From Chitinophagaceae bacterium (lineage in GTDB: Bacteria > Bacteroidota > Bacteroidia > Chitinophagales > Chitinophagaceae): a stretch of DNA of 39,285 nucleotides. Shown here in pieces: positions 1 to 9,879 of the stretch. Below the pieces are notes generated by a model, which had not been told where the DNA came from, searched no databases, and worked only from the letters and a program-made list of their open reading frames with translations. The stretch covers positions 1 to 39,285 of the forward strand of contig CANGMZ010000021.1 of NCBI GenBank assembly GCA_947454715.1, given 5' to 3'. Numbering within the stretch: position 1 is the stretch's first letter; each line of letters begins with the position of its first letter. The position numbers and the translations under genes were made by a program.

Positions 1-3000
1 ATGCAAAGCTACCCAATGGAACACTCACTATCCCACTCTGCTTAACGCCGAGGTTTGTATTGTAGATGCTCACACCGCTCATGTCCATAACTCTTACACT
101 TACTTCCTCATTACTGCCTGATGTGAAGCTGATCTTTACATCATCTGTTGTTGGGTTCGGTGTCATTGTTACGCTCAATGGCTTAACTGTAGCTACTGTT
201 GGTTTCAGTGCCAACTCAAAACGATTATCACCCTGTGTTGACTTGTCGTCAGTGATCGTGAACTTATATACACTACCCGCCTTCATTTCTACTGTCTTGT
301 TCAACAGTTTATCGTGAAGGTAAAGGTTACCGCCTGCTGGTACGGCAACGTTATCTGCACGGATAATGAAGTCTTGTTTATAGGCACTTCCTATACCCAA
401 TGGAATAACCTTATCGGCTCCGTAAGGACGTGCATCGATTGTCAATTTGCGACCATCTGCGCCAAAGCTGTAGAACTTGAAGTCGGTAGAAAGTAGCTTA
501 ACTGCATCTAAATCATGGTCTTCGTTATCAGTAGCATCATCTGTGAATCTGATGCGTAACATATCCCATATTTCATTATTTTCATCTCTAATGCTTAGTT
601 CGCAGTAAATTGGAGATGACTTAAATAGATAGTTATTAGGTAACGCTCCCTTATTACTCTCAACAAAATTCAACACAGCACCATCATGATGTGCTTGCAC
701 CTGAAATGCACCAAATATAGGTAAATAATATGGTGTACCATCCATCAAGATAGCAACATAATTTCCACCACCAGACAATCTGGGACTCCAAACATAGAAT
801 GCAGACCCGGTAACCTGATTAGCATTCTTAGCCGCAAATAATACACTTCCTATATCTACAGGCGACGCATAAGGGTTACCAACCATGTTGTATGACTGAT
901 GTGCAGGGCTTACAGAACCTTGTTCGAGAACGACTGTTTGTGGACCCTGATTCGCGAAACCTGACATCTTAGCTGTAAATGCCGAAGGTGTATAAGTAGC
1001 CCAACTTGGCAAAAGACCTTCCCCTTTAACCCCTCTGAAAAATAAACGAACGCCTTGATGTGCATGAAAAAGATTACTATCTGCTGCTCCGGCATTAATC
1101 TTAGTAAACGCCTTCCAACCTGTATCATAACTCAATGTGTCATTTGCGGTGTATGGGCTATATCTGAAGGCAGATGGCGCATTTGTTGTTGTAAAAGTGA
1201 ACCCGTTTGCAGCACCACCAAAACCTGTAATATCAATATACTGTTGCATTTGACTAAGCGATATTGAAGTACTGAACGGATGGCTCCAAAAACGATATCT
1301 GCGATATCCTCCTTCGACATACTGATCTACTGTCACTTTACCCGTTATATGCGCACCGGTTGTTGGCATCGGTGCAATACGACCACCAAAATAATAATCA
1401 GAAACGAGCTCTAAACTGTCATTAGTAGTAAGAGTACCTGATGTCACATACAATGTGTTACCAATCATCAAACGTGAACCCGTATCAATGGTAGCTCCGG
1501 CTGCATTGCTCAACACAAGGTTGCTAACTGTACCGATACCCTTCACTAACTGTGCAGTTGTATTGTTCAGTATCAATTTACCTGAACCGCTAACATTACT
1601 ATTGTTGGTCAACGTACCCTTTACATTAAGGACTGCATTGTTATTGACCAACAATGCAGAACCGGCATTTAATGTAAGATTTCTTGCAAAACCACTGTCT
1701 GACACTGCAATAGATGGTGCATACGTGGCAGCACTGATTACTGCATCGTCTGATACTGTTGGTGCAAATCCGCATGTCCAGTTTGTGGCAGTATTCCAGT
1801 TTGACTCATGACCGGCTGTACCACCAACCCATGTCATTGGAATTGGATTAACAGTAAATGTATCATTAATAATTGTTGTACATAACGGATTATGTGCATT
1901 CTTAATCACATAAGTATGAGGTGTACTGATTAATCCGGCACTCAAAATATAAGTAGTACCCACAAATGTAAAGCTGTTAACTGAACCGCCATCAATCTTG
2001 TAATCAACAGTTGCACTGTCTACACCTGTGAAGTATATGCTACCCGCATGCCCAATACATGGTGATGTAACTAAGCTTACTACCGCTAATGGATTGGGTT
2101 TTACAATTACTATAATAGTTGCTATGTGACCACAAGCATTGGAAAAAGAAATTGTAACACTACCCGCAGCAATACCGGTAACTACACCTGTTGATGTATT
2201 TACTGACGCTATTGAACTATTACTGCTACTCCAAATACCAGCACCGGCACTATTGGTTAATGTAGTTGCTGAGCCAACACAAACTGTAGTGTTTCCAGTA
2301 AATGTTCCGAATGGAGGCGTTATCGTTATGCTTTGAGTAACAGGTGTTCCACAAGATGAATTATAGGTTATAATTGTTGTTCCACTAGATACACCTGATA
2401 GCAACCCTGTACTATTATTAATACTTGCTATGCCGGCATTGTTTGTAGACCAGGTGCCTCCAATTGTACTGTCACTTAGCGTTGTAGATGAAATTTGATA
2501 CCCTTTTAATGAAATATTATCTAAATATGCATTATCCCCTCCCTGAGAAATGGAGCTAAACATGATGTAATTATTAGCACCATTGAACGTTGCAGGTATC
2601 GAACATGTATATTCATACCAATTTGCAATAGTAGTAGTAGACGTCCCTGAGATTGAACCTACAACCGGTTTTCCTGCTGCTCTAGGCACAAAACCCAACG
2701 TCGTAGCTCCTGATGTACTTGCAGAAGTATTCATCAGGATTGTAAATCCTTCATTAGCAAACGTTGCAATATTATATGGCGATGTAATATCTCTATATAC
2801 CCAGAATGTAAGTACAGCACCTGAAATACCTGTTAGATTAACTGTCGGCGACGAAACGACCTGTGTAGTTCCTGTCGGCGCTGTCCAACTATATTTTAAA
2901 TAATAATTACCACTTTGCGGACCGGAAATCGTTGGAAGTGTACCTATTCCGGAAGCGGTAATCATGTAATTGGTAGCTGGTGTTGACAATTGAAACCAAC

Positions 3001-6000
3001 CACTCACCGGTGTTGTTGAAACCGGAACTGCGACACCGGCTGGCGACTCCCAATCCTGACTTAATAGGGTAATGAATTGCGGAGCACACAATGTAAAAGT
3101 TCCGGATATTGGTGCAGTAGGCCCAATTATATTTACAACAAACGTATCATAAGCACCACATAAAGTTGTATAAGTAATTAGCGCAGATCCAGCGCTAATA
3201 CCTGACACAACACCTGTTGTAGTATTAATTGCTGCAATAGACGAATTACCAGAACTCCAAGTACCACCAACAACCGCATTATACAATGTTGTAGTTGTTG
3301 CAAGACAGATATTTGAGTTTCCTGTAATTGCCGGGAAACTATTAACCGTTACATCAGTTGTAGCGTTGACTCCACAACTATTTGAATATGTTATTGTAGC
3401 AGAACCAATAGAAATTCCAGTAACCACACCCGTATTGGGGTTAACTGTTGCAATAGCACTATTACTACTGCTCCACACACCGCTGATTGCGCTGTTAAAC
3501 AATGTATTACTACAACCTACATACATAGTAGTTGTTCCCGTAATTGGTCCGGGATTATCTTTTATTACAACTGTCTGATTAACTGAGTTTGAACAGTTAG
3601 TGTAAGTGACATTTGTTGTTCCTTGATTAACAGCTGTTAATAAGCCACTTGATGAACCTATAGTTCCTATTGATGTGGCACTGCTTGCCCAAACGCCACC
3701 TGAAATTATATTCGTCAGTGTGGTCGTGGTAATGTTATTTACAGTTCCTGAAAACTGTATATTGTCTAAATAAGCATTACTCCCATTAGCAGAAATACAA
3801 CTTATCATTATATAATTAGTTGAACCGGTATACGATGCAGGAATGGAAACTGTATACTGATACCAATTTGCAGTAGTCGTGGTTGATACACCATTTATAT
3901 ATGCACCTGTCACAGGTATTCCTGCTGCTCGAGGAATGAAGCCTAAGGTTGTTGCACCGGTTGTTCCGGCAGATGTATTTATTAAAAGAGTGAAGCCTTC
4001 TGCACTAAACCCACTGGTATTATATGAGCTTGTTGCATCGCGATATACCCATAAAGTGAGCGTGGCTGCAGAAATACCTATCATATTAAATGCGGGTGAT
4101 GCCAAAACCTGGGGTACAGAGTTAGAAGCGGCAAAACTGTATTTCAAATAATAGGAGCCACTTTGTGCACCGGATATAGAGGGTGAAGTTCCTGTACCGA
4201 TTGCAGAAGAAAAATATGCTGTAGACGGATTGGTAAGCAACGCCCATCCGTTAATGGCTGTTGTATTGTTGGGAACTGCACCTCCGGCAGGGGTTTCAAA
4301 ATCCTGATTAGGGAATAATGAAACAGTCGATGGCGTATAGTGGCATAAATTAAATGTTCCGCCTATTGCAGAAGGCTCACCGGCAACTAAAATTGAAGAG
4401 GTGACATAATTACCACATGATGACATGTATGTAATTGTTGTAACACCCAAATTAATACCTGTAACTACTCCGGAAGAGTTAACTGTTGCAATAGAAACAT
4501 CGTTGCTACTCCATGTTCCTCCGGTGAAGGAATTAAATAAAGTTATAATTCCACCAATACAAACTGTTGTTGGCCCTGTTATAGGAGGAAAGGTAGTGAC
4601 TGTAAAATCAACTGTTGCAGCAGCACCGCATCCGGTGGAGTATGTAATTGTTGTAGTTCCTATCCCAATAGCGGAAACAACTCCTGTAACTGAATTGATT
4701 GATGCCACAGAGGTATTACTACTACTCCAAGTACCTCCTAAAGCAGAATTAAGTAATGCTGTAGTACAACCAGCAGGTATTGCCAACGTTCCTGTTATTG
4801 TAGATGGTGTATTATAGACGGTGACAGATTGTGTAGTATGACCACAAATATTAGTGTAAGATATTGTGGTCGTACCTTGACTTACACCTGTTACTGTTCC
4901 CGATGCGTTGATAGTGGCTTTTGTCACATCCGAACTACTCCAATTTCCACCCTCTGAGGCATCAGCAAGTGTGATTGTGCTACTGAGTGTTCCTGTCAAT
5001 GAGATATTGTCTAAATATGAATTGTATCCGTTTTGAGCAACCATACTAAACATCACATAATTTGTTTCTCCGGTAAATGTAACCGGCAGAGATACTGTAT
5101 ACTTATACCATCCTGATGTTATGGTAGTAGAAGCACCCGATACTCCGGTAACAGCAATCCCGGCAGCCCGAGGGACAAAACCTAATAAAGTTGCACCTGT
5201 TAAACTTGAAGAAGTGTTTATATATGCAGAAAAGCCTTCATTCCCATAAGAAGAGGTATTGTATGTAGCGGTAATATCTCTCCACACCCAAAAAGAGACA
5301 ATAACATTAGTACAATTAACTAAACTGAATGATGGTGAGCATAAAGTCTGACTGTTTGTTCCGGACAAACTGTATTTTAAATAATAGTTTCCACTCTGTG
5401 GACCGGAAATGGTCGGCCCTGAACCAACACCCGTCCCTGTCGTCATATAGTTTGTTGCCGGATTTGTCAATTGTTTCCAGCCATTAACTACTGTTGTGCC
5501 AACCGGCACTGCAGTCCCAATAGGGGTCTCAAAATCTTGTGTAAAAATTGTGATAGATGTTGGGCCACAAACACTTGACGGACCGGTGATTGTTGTGGGG
5601 GTAGAATAAACGTTAAATGGCATAACAGTTCCACACCCTGCCTGTGTATAGATGATATTAGTTGCGCCTGCCGTACCACCTGTTACCATACCATAAGCAT
5701 CGATTGTTGCAACTGCGGTGTTACTACTACTCCATGTTCCCCCAGTGGTCGTATCAGACAAATTTGTTTGCGCACCAATGCATACGCTGTTATTGCCGGT
5801 TATTGGACTAGGGGCATTTACGGTTACTGAAGTAGAAGTATTGCATCCCAGCGCTGTATAAGAAACAGCAACTGTGCCTGCTGACAGACCTGTAACTACA
5901 CCGGCTGAGTTTACTGTTGCGATAGATGAATTACTTGTAGACCATAGGCCACCGATTGTGGTCGTGCTGAGTGAAATAGTAGCCGTGCCACATACCGAAG

Positions 6001-6967
6001 AAGGTCCGGTAATCGGATTGGGAGATGGGGTTACTGAAGCGGTACTGATACTCTGACAGCCGTATCTATTGGTCATAGTGACCGTATAAACCGTTGCTGC
6101 TGATACTGTTGCAGTCGTGGTTGCGGTATTTACAGATGAAAGACCTGTTGCCCCCGCCCAGACATAAGTGTAAGAAGCACCTGATGCTATTCCTGTAGCG
6201 GTAACAGTTGCCGGAGAACAACCGGGTGTACCAGAAACCGAACTTGAAAGATTAAAACCCGATCCTACTGTAGGGCACCACGTATATGTTAATCCACTCA
6301 CCGGAAATATAGTTCCTGATATTGTGATTGCGGCTGTATTAGCCCCACCAGCAGTTGTTGAAGACCAACTAGTTGTAGCGGCTCTATTGTTATAATCTGT
6401 ATTAGCTGTGCCTCGCAAACCACAAACGGCCGTTGTACTCCCACTTGCAGGGGTACAGGAGCCATATACCACCTGTAGCATATTGCTGGTTTCATATAAT
6501 TTTATCTGGAAGTTAAGTAAATCAGTATAAGTGTACCTTAAACCATTCTTCCATTCTACCGTTAAAATTCGATTGGGTGAGCTGCCACTTACTTGCCAAT
6601 ATACACCTGACGATGATGCGCTATTTGCCAAATCGCAGCCCATGGCAGCCAAAGCTCCACTAAATGTACCCGTACCTGCAATCGGGTTATATATCGTTCC
6701 TCCCGGAGACGTGCTACCGAATGTTACAAATCCATTGGTACTGACTTTCAACGTCGTTTGAATATTTCCATCAAATGAAAAATTCCAGGGTATCGTTACT
6801 GTATAGATATTATTATCCCAGGTTGCTGCACTTAATTGGGTACCTGTTGCACTAATGGAACTATATGTAGTGCTACTTTGGGAGAAAGAATAATTTGTAG
6901 CAACATTTGCACGAACAAAAACATTAAAACACAGAAATAGAACAATACTTAAGTAAATCTTATTCAT
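1..6967 (-). CDS. Giant T9SS-secreted multi-Ig surface protein (3' end outside window)
   Basis: I read the whole frame codon by codon: it stays open from ATG at 6967 to the window edge, at least 2322 codons, with no stop. Residues 1-20 are a signal peptide ending FVRA. About 21-225 form a beta-sandwich N-terminal domain common in Bacteroidota surface proteins, and about 228-315 are PKD-like. About ten Ig-like (BIG_2 type) units follow to about residue 1623, with the recurring pattern ITG..VC, GGTWSSSN, IATVN, GVVTGI, ITYT.CG. Three of them carry an extra domain of about 184 residues starting at 477, 888 and 1304, each opening with QDFETP or QDWESP and closing with YLDNI; these resemble MAM/cleaved-adhesin jelly rolls. 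A SprB-like segment and a repetitive beta-rich (solenoid-like) segment come next, then a C-terminal part with a DNRFEL motif and, from about 2264, a type A T9SS sorting domain (MTPNPTTDDVKI). Probably only 15-25 codons are missing. The likely role is adhesion or a cell-surface matrix; the ligand is unknown. Confidence 0.9.
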   Translation of the reverse strand, partial: MNKIYLSIVLFLCFNVFVRANVATNYSFSQSSTTYSSISATGTQLSAATWDNNIYTVTIPWNFSFDGNIQTTLKVSTNGFVTFGSTSPGGTIYNPIAGTGTFSGALAAMGCDLANSASSSGVYWQVSGSSPNRILTVEWKNGLRYTYTDLLNFQIKLYETSNMLQVVYGSCTPASGSTTAVCGLRGTANTDYNNRAATTSWSSTTAGGANTAAITISGTIFPVSGLTYTWCPTVGSGFNLSSSVSGTPGCSPATVTATGIASGASYTYVWAGATGLSSVNTATTTATVSAATVYTVTMTNRYGCQSISTASVTPSPNPITGPSSVCGTATISLSTTTIGGLWSTSNSSIATVNSAGVVTGLSAGTVAVSYTALGCNTSTSVTVNAPSPITGNNSVCIGAQTNLSDTTTGGTWSSSNTAVATIDAYGMVTGGTAGATNIIYTQAGCGTVMPFNVYSTPTTITGPSSVCGPTSITIFTQDFETPIGTAVPVGTTVVNGWKQLTNPATNYMTTGTGVGSGPTISGPQSGNYYLKYSLSGTNSQTLCSPSFSLVNCTNVIVSFWVWRDITATYNTSSYGNEGFSAYINTSSSLTGATLLGFVPRAAGIAVTGVSGASTTITSGWYKYTVSLPVTFTGETNYVMFSMVAQNGYNSYLDNISLTGTLSSTITLADASEGGNWSSSDVTKATINASGTVTGVSQGTTTISYTNICGHTTQSVTVYNTPSTITGTLAIPAGCTTALLNSALGGTWSSSNTSVASINSVTGVVSAIGIGTTTITYSTGCGAAATVDFTVTTFPPITGPTTVCIGGIITLFNSFTGGTWSSNDVSIATVNSSGVVTGINLGVTTITYMSSCGNYVTSSILVAGEPSAIGGTFNLCHYTPSTVSLFPNQDFETPAGGAVPNNTTAINGWALLTNPSTAYFSSAIGTGTSPSISGAQSGSYYLKYSFAASNSVPQVLASPAFNMIGISAATLTLWVYRDATSSYNTSGFSAEGFTLLINTSAGTTGATTLGFIPRAAGIPVTGAYINGVSTTTTANWYQYTVSIPASYTGSTNYIMISCISANGSNAYLDNIQFSGTVNNITTTTLTNIISGGVWASSATSIGTIGSSSGLLTAVNQGTTNVTYTNCSNSVNQTVVIKDNPGPITGTTTMYVGCSNTLFNSAISGVWSSSNSAIATVNPNTGVVTGISIGSATITYSNSCGVNATTDVTVNSFPAITGNSNICLATTTTLYNAVVGGTWSSGNSSIAAINTTTGVVSGISAGSALITYTTLCGAYDTFVVNIIGPTAPISGTFTLCAPQFITLLSQDWESPAGVAVPVSTTPVSGWFQLSTPATNYMITASGIGTLPTISGPQSGNYYLKYSWTAPTGTTQVVSSPTVNLTGISGAVLTFWVYRDITSPYNIATFANEGFTILMNTSASTSGATTLGFVPRAAGKPVVGSISGTSTTTIANWYEYTCSIPATFNGANNYIMFSSISQGGDNAYLDNISLKGYQISSTTLSDSTIGGTWSTNNAGIASINNSTGLLSGVSSGTTIITYNSSCGTPVTQSITITPPFGTFTGNTTVCVGSATTLTNSAGAGIWSSSNSSIASVNTSTGVVTGIAAGSVTISFSNACGHIATIIVIVKPNPLAVVSLVTSPCIGHAGSIYFTGVDSATVDYKIDGGSVNSFTFVGTTYILSAGLISTPHTYVIKNAHNPLCTTIINDTFTVNPIPMTWVGGTAGHESNWNTATNWTCGFAPTVSDDAVISAATYAPSIAVSDSGFARNLTLNAGSALLVNNNAVLNVKGTLTNNSNVSGSGKLILNNTTAQLVKGIGTVSNLVLSNAAGATIDTGSRLMIGNTLYVTSGTLTTNDSLELVSDYYFGGRIAPMPTTGAHITGKVTVDQYVEGGYRRYRFWSHPFSTSISLSQMQQYIDITGFGGAANGFTFTTTNAPSAFRYSPYTANDTLSYDTGWKAFTKINAGAADSNLFHAHQGVRLFFRGVKGEGLLPSWATYTPSAFTAKMSGFANQGPQTVVLEQGSVSPAHQSYNMVGNPYASPVDIGSVLFAAKNANQVTGSAFYVWSPRLSGGGNYVAILMDGTPYYLPIFGAFQVQAHHDGAVLNFVESNKGALPNNYLFKSSPIYCELSIRDENNEIWDMLRIRFTDDATDNEDHDLDAVKLLSTDFKFYSFGADGRKLTIDARPYGADKVIPLGIGSAYKQDFIIRADNVAVPAGGNLYLHDKLLNKTVEMKAGSVYKFTITDDKSTQGDNRFELALKPTVATVKPLSVTMTPNPTTDDVKISFTSGSNEEVSVRVMDMSGVSIYNTNLGVKQSGIVSVPLGSFA

Positions 6968-7365
6968 AGTAAATATTTAAGCTATAGATGCTCAATTTAA
7001 ACATGAAATCAAGCAATATTTATACTTATTGCAAATTGATGTACAGTCTAAAATTTTAGTAAAAGTTCCGCAATATATACGTTTCTATTGCTTTAAAATC
7101 AATTATATTATATAATTATTACACACAATTAAAATATAATACTTATTGAAATAATAGAAAATAAATGAATGAATTGTCACAATATTTGAAAAGAATTGAC
7201 AACCATTAAATTGTATTTCATTTATGAATAGACAATGTAATTATTTAGTGCAAATGACATTAAAAGTATGAATTACACAAAATCACAATTAGAAAAAATA
7301 ATACAAAAAAAAGACAATCAGAAAATGGAGCACTCGTTATATGAAAAACATTTACAATAAATCAA
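6968..7365. other. AT-rich intergenic region
   Basis: About 400 bases lie between the start of the giant surface-protein gene and the terminator of the downstream kinase gene. The stretch is very AT-rich. I saw no coding frame, RNA gene or clear Bacteroidota promoter pair (TTG with TAnnTTTG). It must hold the promoter of the surface-protein gene on the minus strand, but I cannot place it. Confidence 0.6.
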
Positions 7366-7397
7366 AAAGCCTGCGGACAAAAATGTCTGCAGGCTTT
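7366..7397 (-). terminator. Rho-independent terminator after the heptose kinase gene
   Basis: A 14-base inverted repeat (AAAGCCTGCGGACA against TGTCTGCAGGCTTT, one G-T wobble) encloses a 4-base A loop. On the minus strand the hairpin runs into TTTTT. It lies about 18 bases past the stop of the kinase gene. Confidence 0.85.
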
Positions 7398-7414
7398 CAA
7401 AATAAAAAAGAATA

Positions 7415-8413
7415 TTATTTACAAAGTACTAATTCACTTTCTTTAAGAAGTTTATCTTTTTTAATACTTACAACACCTACATCTTCACAAACTAACCCAC
7501 CGGCAAGATTCGAGATTTCAGCCATCAGTCGCACATCCTTAGTAAGTGCATATATTATTGAAGCAGTAGCTATAACAGTGTCACCGGCACCGGAAACGTC
7601 TGCGATATCCCTTATATGTGAAGGAATGATTGATGATGATTCATTGTTGTTATAAAAAACGCCCTTTTCAGATAAAGTAATGAAGGTGATATTATGATGC
7701 AGCACTTCATTTAATTTACCGTGTACTACATTAAGTTCATTTACCCCGGTAGCATCTAGCGACATATTCAACCCTTCACGTACTTCTTTCAGGTTTGGCT
7801 TGAATATAGTTACATCTTTATATGAGAGAAAATTCTTTTTCTTAGGATCTACTGCAGTAATAATGCCAATTTCATTGCAGTGCGCTGTAATTCTATTAAT
7901 CACATTTTCCTTCAACACTCCTTTATTATAATCTTCAAATATCACCACATTTGGCTTTACACGCTGAAGATATCTAAGTACCATATCTATAAATGGGTGC
8001 TCCTCTTCAGTATATAAATCATCGGTTTTCTCATCATCCAGACGCATCATTTGCTGATTACGGCTAAGAATCCTCACTTTGGTAGTAGTAGGTCTTCTGC
8101 TGCTTTTCATAATCAAACTACTCTCTATCCCTGCTGCTTCAGCCATTTGTATAAGTGAAGTGCCATCACTATCGTCACCAATAACACTGGCTAAAGTCAC
8201 TTTTGCACCCAATGCACGGCAATTGATAGCTACATTTGCAGCACCGCCCAATCTACTCTCACGCCTGTCTATAGCAACGATTGGCACTGGTGCCTCAGGA
8301 GAAATCCTATCAACACTACCCCACCAGTAATTATCTAACATTACATCACCTACCACCATTACGTGCAGGTCATTCATCTGTTCAAATATCTTATTCAGGT
8401 CCGCTTTATTCAT
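7415..8413 (-). CDS. rfaE1: D-glycero-beta-D-manno-heptose-7-phosphate kinase, kinase domain only (RfaE1/HldE-N type)
   Basis: This is a PfkB/ribokinase-family kinase of 332 residues. It starts with VMVVGDVMLDNYWWG, followed by the RISPEAPVPIV and RLGGAANVA motifs typical of the N-terminal half of HldE, and carries the catalytic GAGD signature (DVSGAGDTV) near residue 280. The nucleotidyltransferase half of bifunctional HldE is absent, as is common in Bacteroidota, where a separate protein supplies it. The expected reaction is phosphorylation of heptose-7-phosphate at C1 for ADP-heptose and LPS core synthesis in the cytoplasm. I chose the ATG at 8413 over a GTG one codon upstream. The start overlaps the stop of the permease gene by 8 bases, so the two are probably translationally coupled. 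A related PfkB specificity cannot be excluded. Confidence 0.85.
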   Translation of the reverse strand: MNKADLNKIFEQMNDLHVMVVGDVMLDNYWWGSVDRISPEAPVPIVAIDRRESRLGGAANVAINCRALGAKVTLASVIGDDSDGTSLIQMAEAAGIESSLIMKSSRRPTTTKVRILSRNQQMMRLDDEKTDDLYTEEEHPFIDMVLRYLQRVKPNVVIFEDYNKGVLKENVINRITAHCNEIGIITAVDPKKKNFLSYKDVTIFKPNLKEVREGLNMSLDATGVNELNVVHGKLNEVLHHNITFITLSEKGVFYNNNESSSIIPSHIRDIADVSGAGDTVIATASIIYALTKDVRLMAEISNLAGGLVCEDVGVVSIKKDKLLKESELVLCK

Positions 8414-9836
8414 CACTCTTTATTCCACGCTTTTGTAAAAAATAAAATATTGGCAAACCTATCAATGTAATAATAAGTCCGGGCCAAGTTGTTTCCGGCT
8501 TAGCTATTAATAGTATGATACATATAAAAGATGCCATACCTATATACAATGCAGGTATTACCGGATAACCGAATGCCTTATATGGTCTCGGGTGGTCAGG
8601 TTTGGTCATTCTCAATTTAAAAATACCACCAATTGTTAGTATATAAAATATAAGCACTGTGAAAACAATGAAATCAAGCAACGCGCCATACTTTCCACTA
8701 AGACACAATAATGAAGCCCATATACACTGCATCCACAATGCGACAGATGGCACTCCCTTACTGTTCATTTTCGTTGCAGCTGGCAAGAACAAACCATCCT
8801 TAGCCATTGTAAAGTATACACGTGCACCGGAAAGTATCAATCCATTGTTACAGCCAAACGTCGAAACCATGATTAGCAATGCTATAATTTTTGCACCATC
8901 TCCTCCAAATATCTTCAATGCTGCAGCAGTTGCTACCCGGTCAGAAGGTGCATTCGCAATCTCACTAACATTCATCACATTCAAATACATGAGGTTCATG
9001 CTCACATATAACAATGTAACGACCAATGTGCCTATAAATAAACTCAAACCAATATTTCGTTCAGGGCGTTTCATTTCACCGGCAATAAATGTTACGCTAT
9101 TCCATGCATCGCTGGAAAATAAGGCACCAACCATAGCGGTACAAATTGCAACAACTAATACTCCACTCGACAAACTATCGTGCGTGATTACCTTCGTATC
9201 TCCGCCAATACTTTTAGCAAACCATGCATCAGACCAGTTCATTGACCATATAGCATGATCTTTAAAAAAGAGAAAACCAAATACAATCAATGCCGCCATT
9301 GCTGCAATTTTGGCAAAAGTGAAAATGAATTGTATCCACTTTCCACTCTTTACACCTAAAGTATTTAAGAAGGTAAGGAACACAATTGTACCAATACCTA
9401 CTAGTTGAGCTGCAGAAATATGATAACCTTTTGCAGTACCCACTAATATATGCTCGTCACCAAGCATTGGAGATAAATAACCGGCAAATTTGCCAAATGC
9501 AACGCCAACAGCAGCTATAGTCCCTGTTTGGATTACGGCAAAGAATGACCATCCATACAGAAACCCGTACAATTTACCATAAGCCTCTTTAAGATATACA
9601 TATTGCCCACCTGCATGTGGATACATGCCACTCAACTCACCATAACTAAGTGCGGCAGTCAATGTAATGAAACCTGACAACAACCAAACCACCACTAACC
9701 AGCCGGCACTACCCACAGTTCTAGCTATGTCAGCACTAACAATAAATATTCCTGAACCTATCATTGACCCAACAACAAGTAAAGTGCCATCAAGTAATGT
9801 AAGTGATCGCTTAAAAGATGAATTGTTCTGCTCCAA
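8406..9836 (-). CDS. APC-family amino acid permease
   Basis: This is a 476-residue integral inner-membrane protein with about 12 hydrophobic segments. It opens with the APC signature VVGSMIGSGIFI at about residues 21-32, and further on has LSYGELSGMYPHAGGQYVYL, the conserved TM2-3 region of the amino acid-polyamine-organocation superfamily. The overall look is of the LAT/heterodimeric-exchanger-like bacterial branch (for example SteT), so amino acid exchange or uptake is likely; the substrate cannot be read from the sequence. The start is TTG, with no in-frame ATG upstream or before TM1. Its 3' end overlaps the heptose kinase gene by 8 bases. That pairing looks like an operon, though no functional link is obvious. 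Confidence 0.88.
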   Translation of the reverse strand: MEQNNSSFKRSLTLLDGTLLVVGSMIGSGIFIVSADIARTVGSAGWLVVVWLLSGFITLTAALSYGELSGMYPHAGGQYVYLKEAYGKLYGFLYGWSFFAVIQTGTIAAVGVAFGKFAGYLSPMLGDEHILVGTAKGYHISAAQLVGIGTIVFLTFLNTLGVKSGKWIQFIFTFAKIAAMAALIVFGFLFFKDHAIWSMNWSDAWFAKSIGGDTKVITHDSLSSGVLVVAICTAMVGALFSSDAWNSVTFIAGEMKRPERNIGLSLFIGTLVVTLLYVSMNLMYLNVMNVSEIANAPSDRVATAAALKIFGGDGAKIIALLIMVSTFGCNNGLILSGARVYFTMAKDGLFLPAATKMNSKGVPSVALWMQCIWASLLCLSGKYGALLDFIVFTVLIFYILTIGGIFKLRMTKPDHPRPYKAFGYPVIPALYIGMASFICIILLIAKPETTWPGLIITLIGLPIFYFLQKRGIKSDE

Positions 9837-9879
9837 TAGTTTAGATTGAGTAATGAGCCTTGAATTATTTGTATATCAA

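Noticed and set aside
1455..4817. Several plus-strand open frames (for example 1455-1811 and 4425-4817) within the left region
   Set aside because: They are antisense to the continuous giant surface-protein frame on the minus strand, are rich in Val/Pro/Thr as expected from the reverse of Thr/Ser/Asn-rich repeats, and show no recognisable domain.
2000..6100. Regularly spaced similar DNA segments that could suggest a CRISPR array or satellite
   Set aside because: Units are 210-1250 bases, diverged, in frame, and encode Ig-like and jelly-roll domains; there are no short identical repeats with unique spacers.
8659..9258. A 199-codon plus-strand open frame
   Set aside because: It is antisense to the conserved APC permease gene and has no domain or ribosome-binding site.
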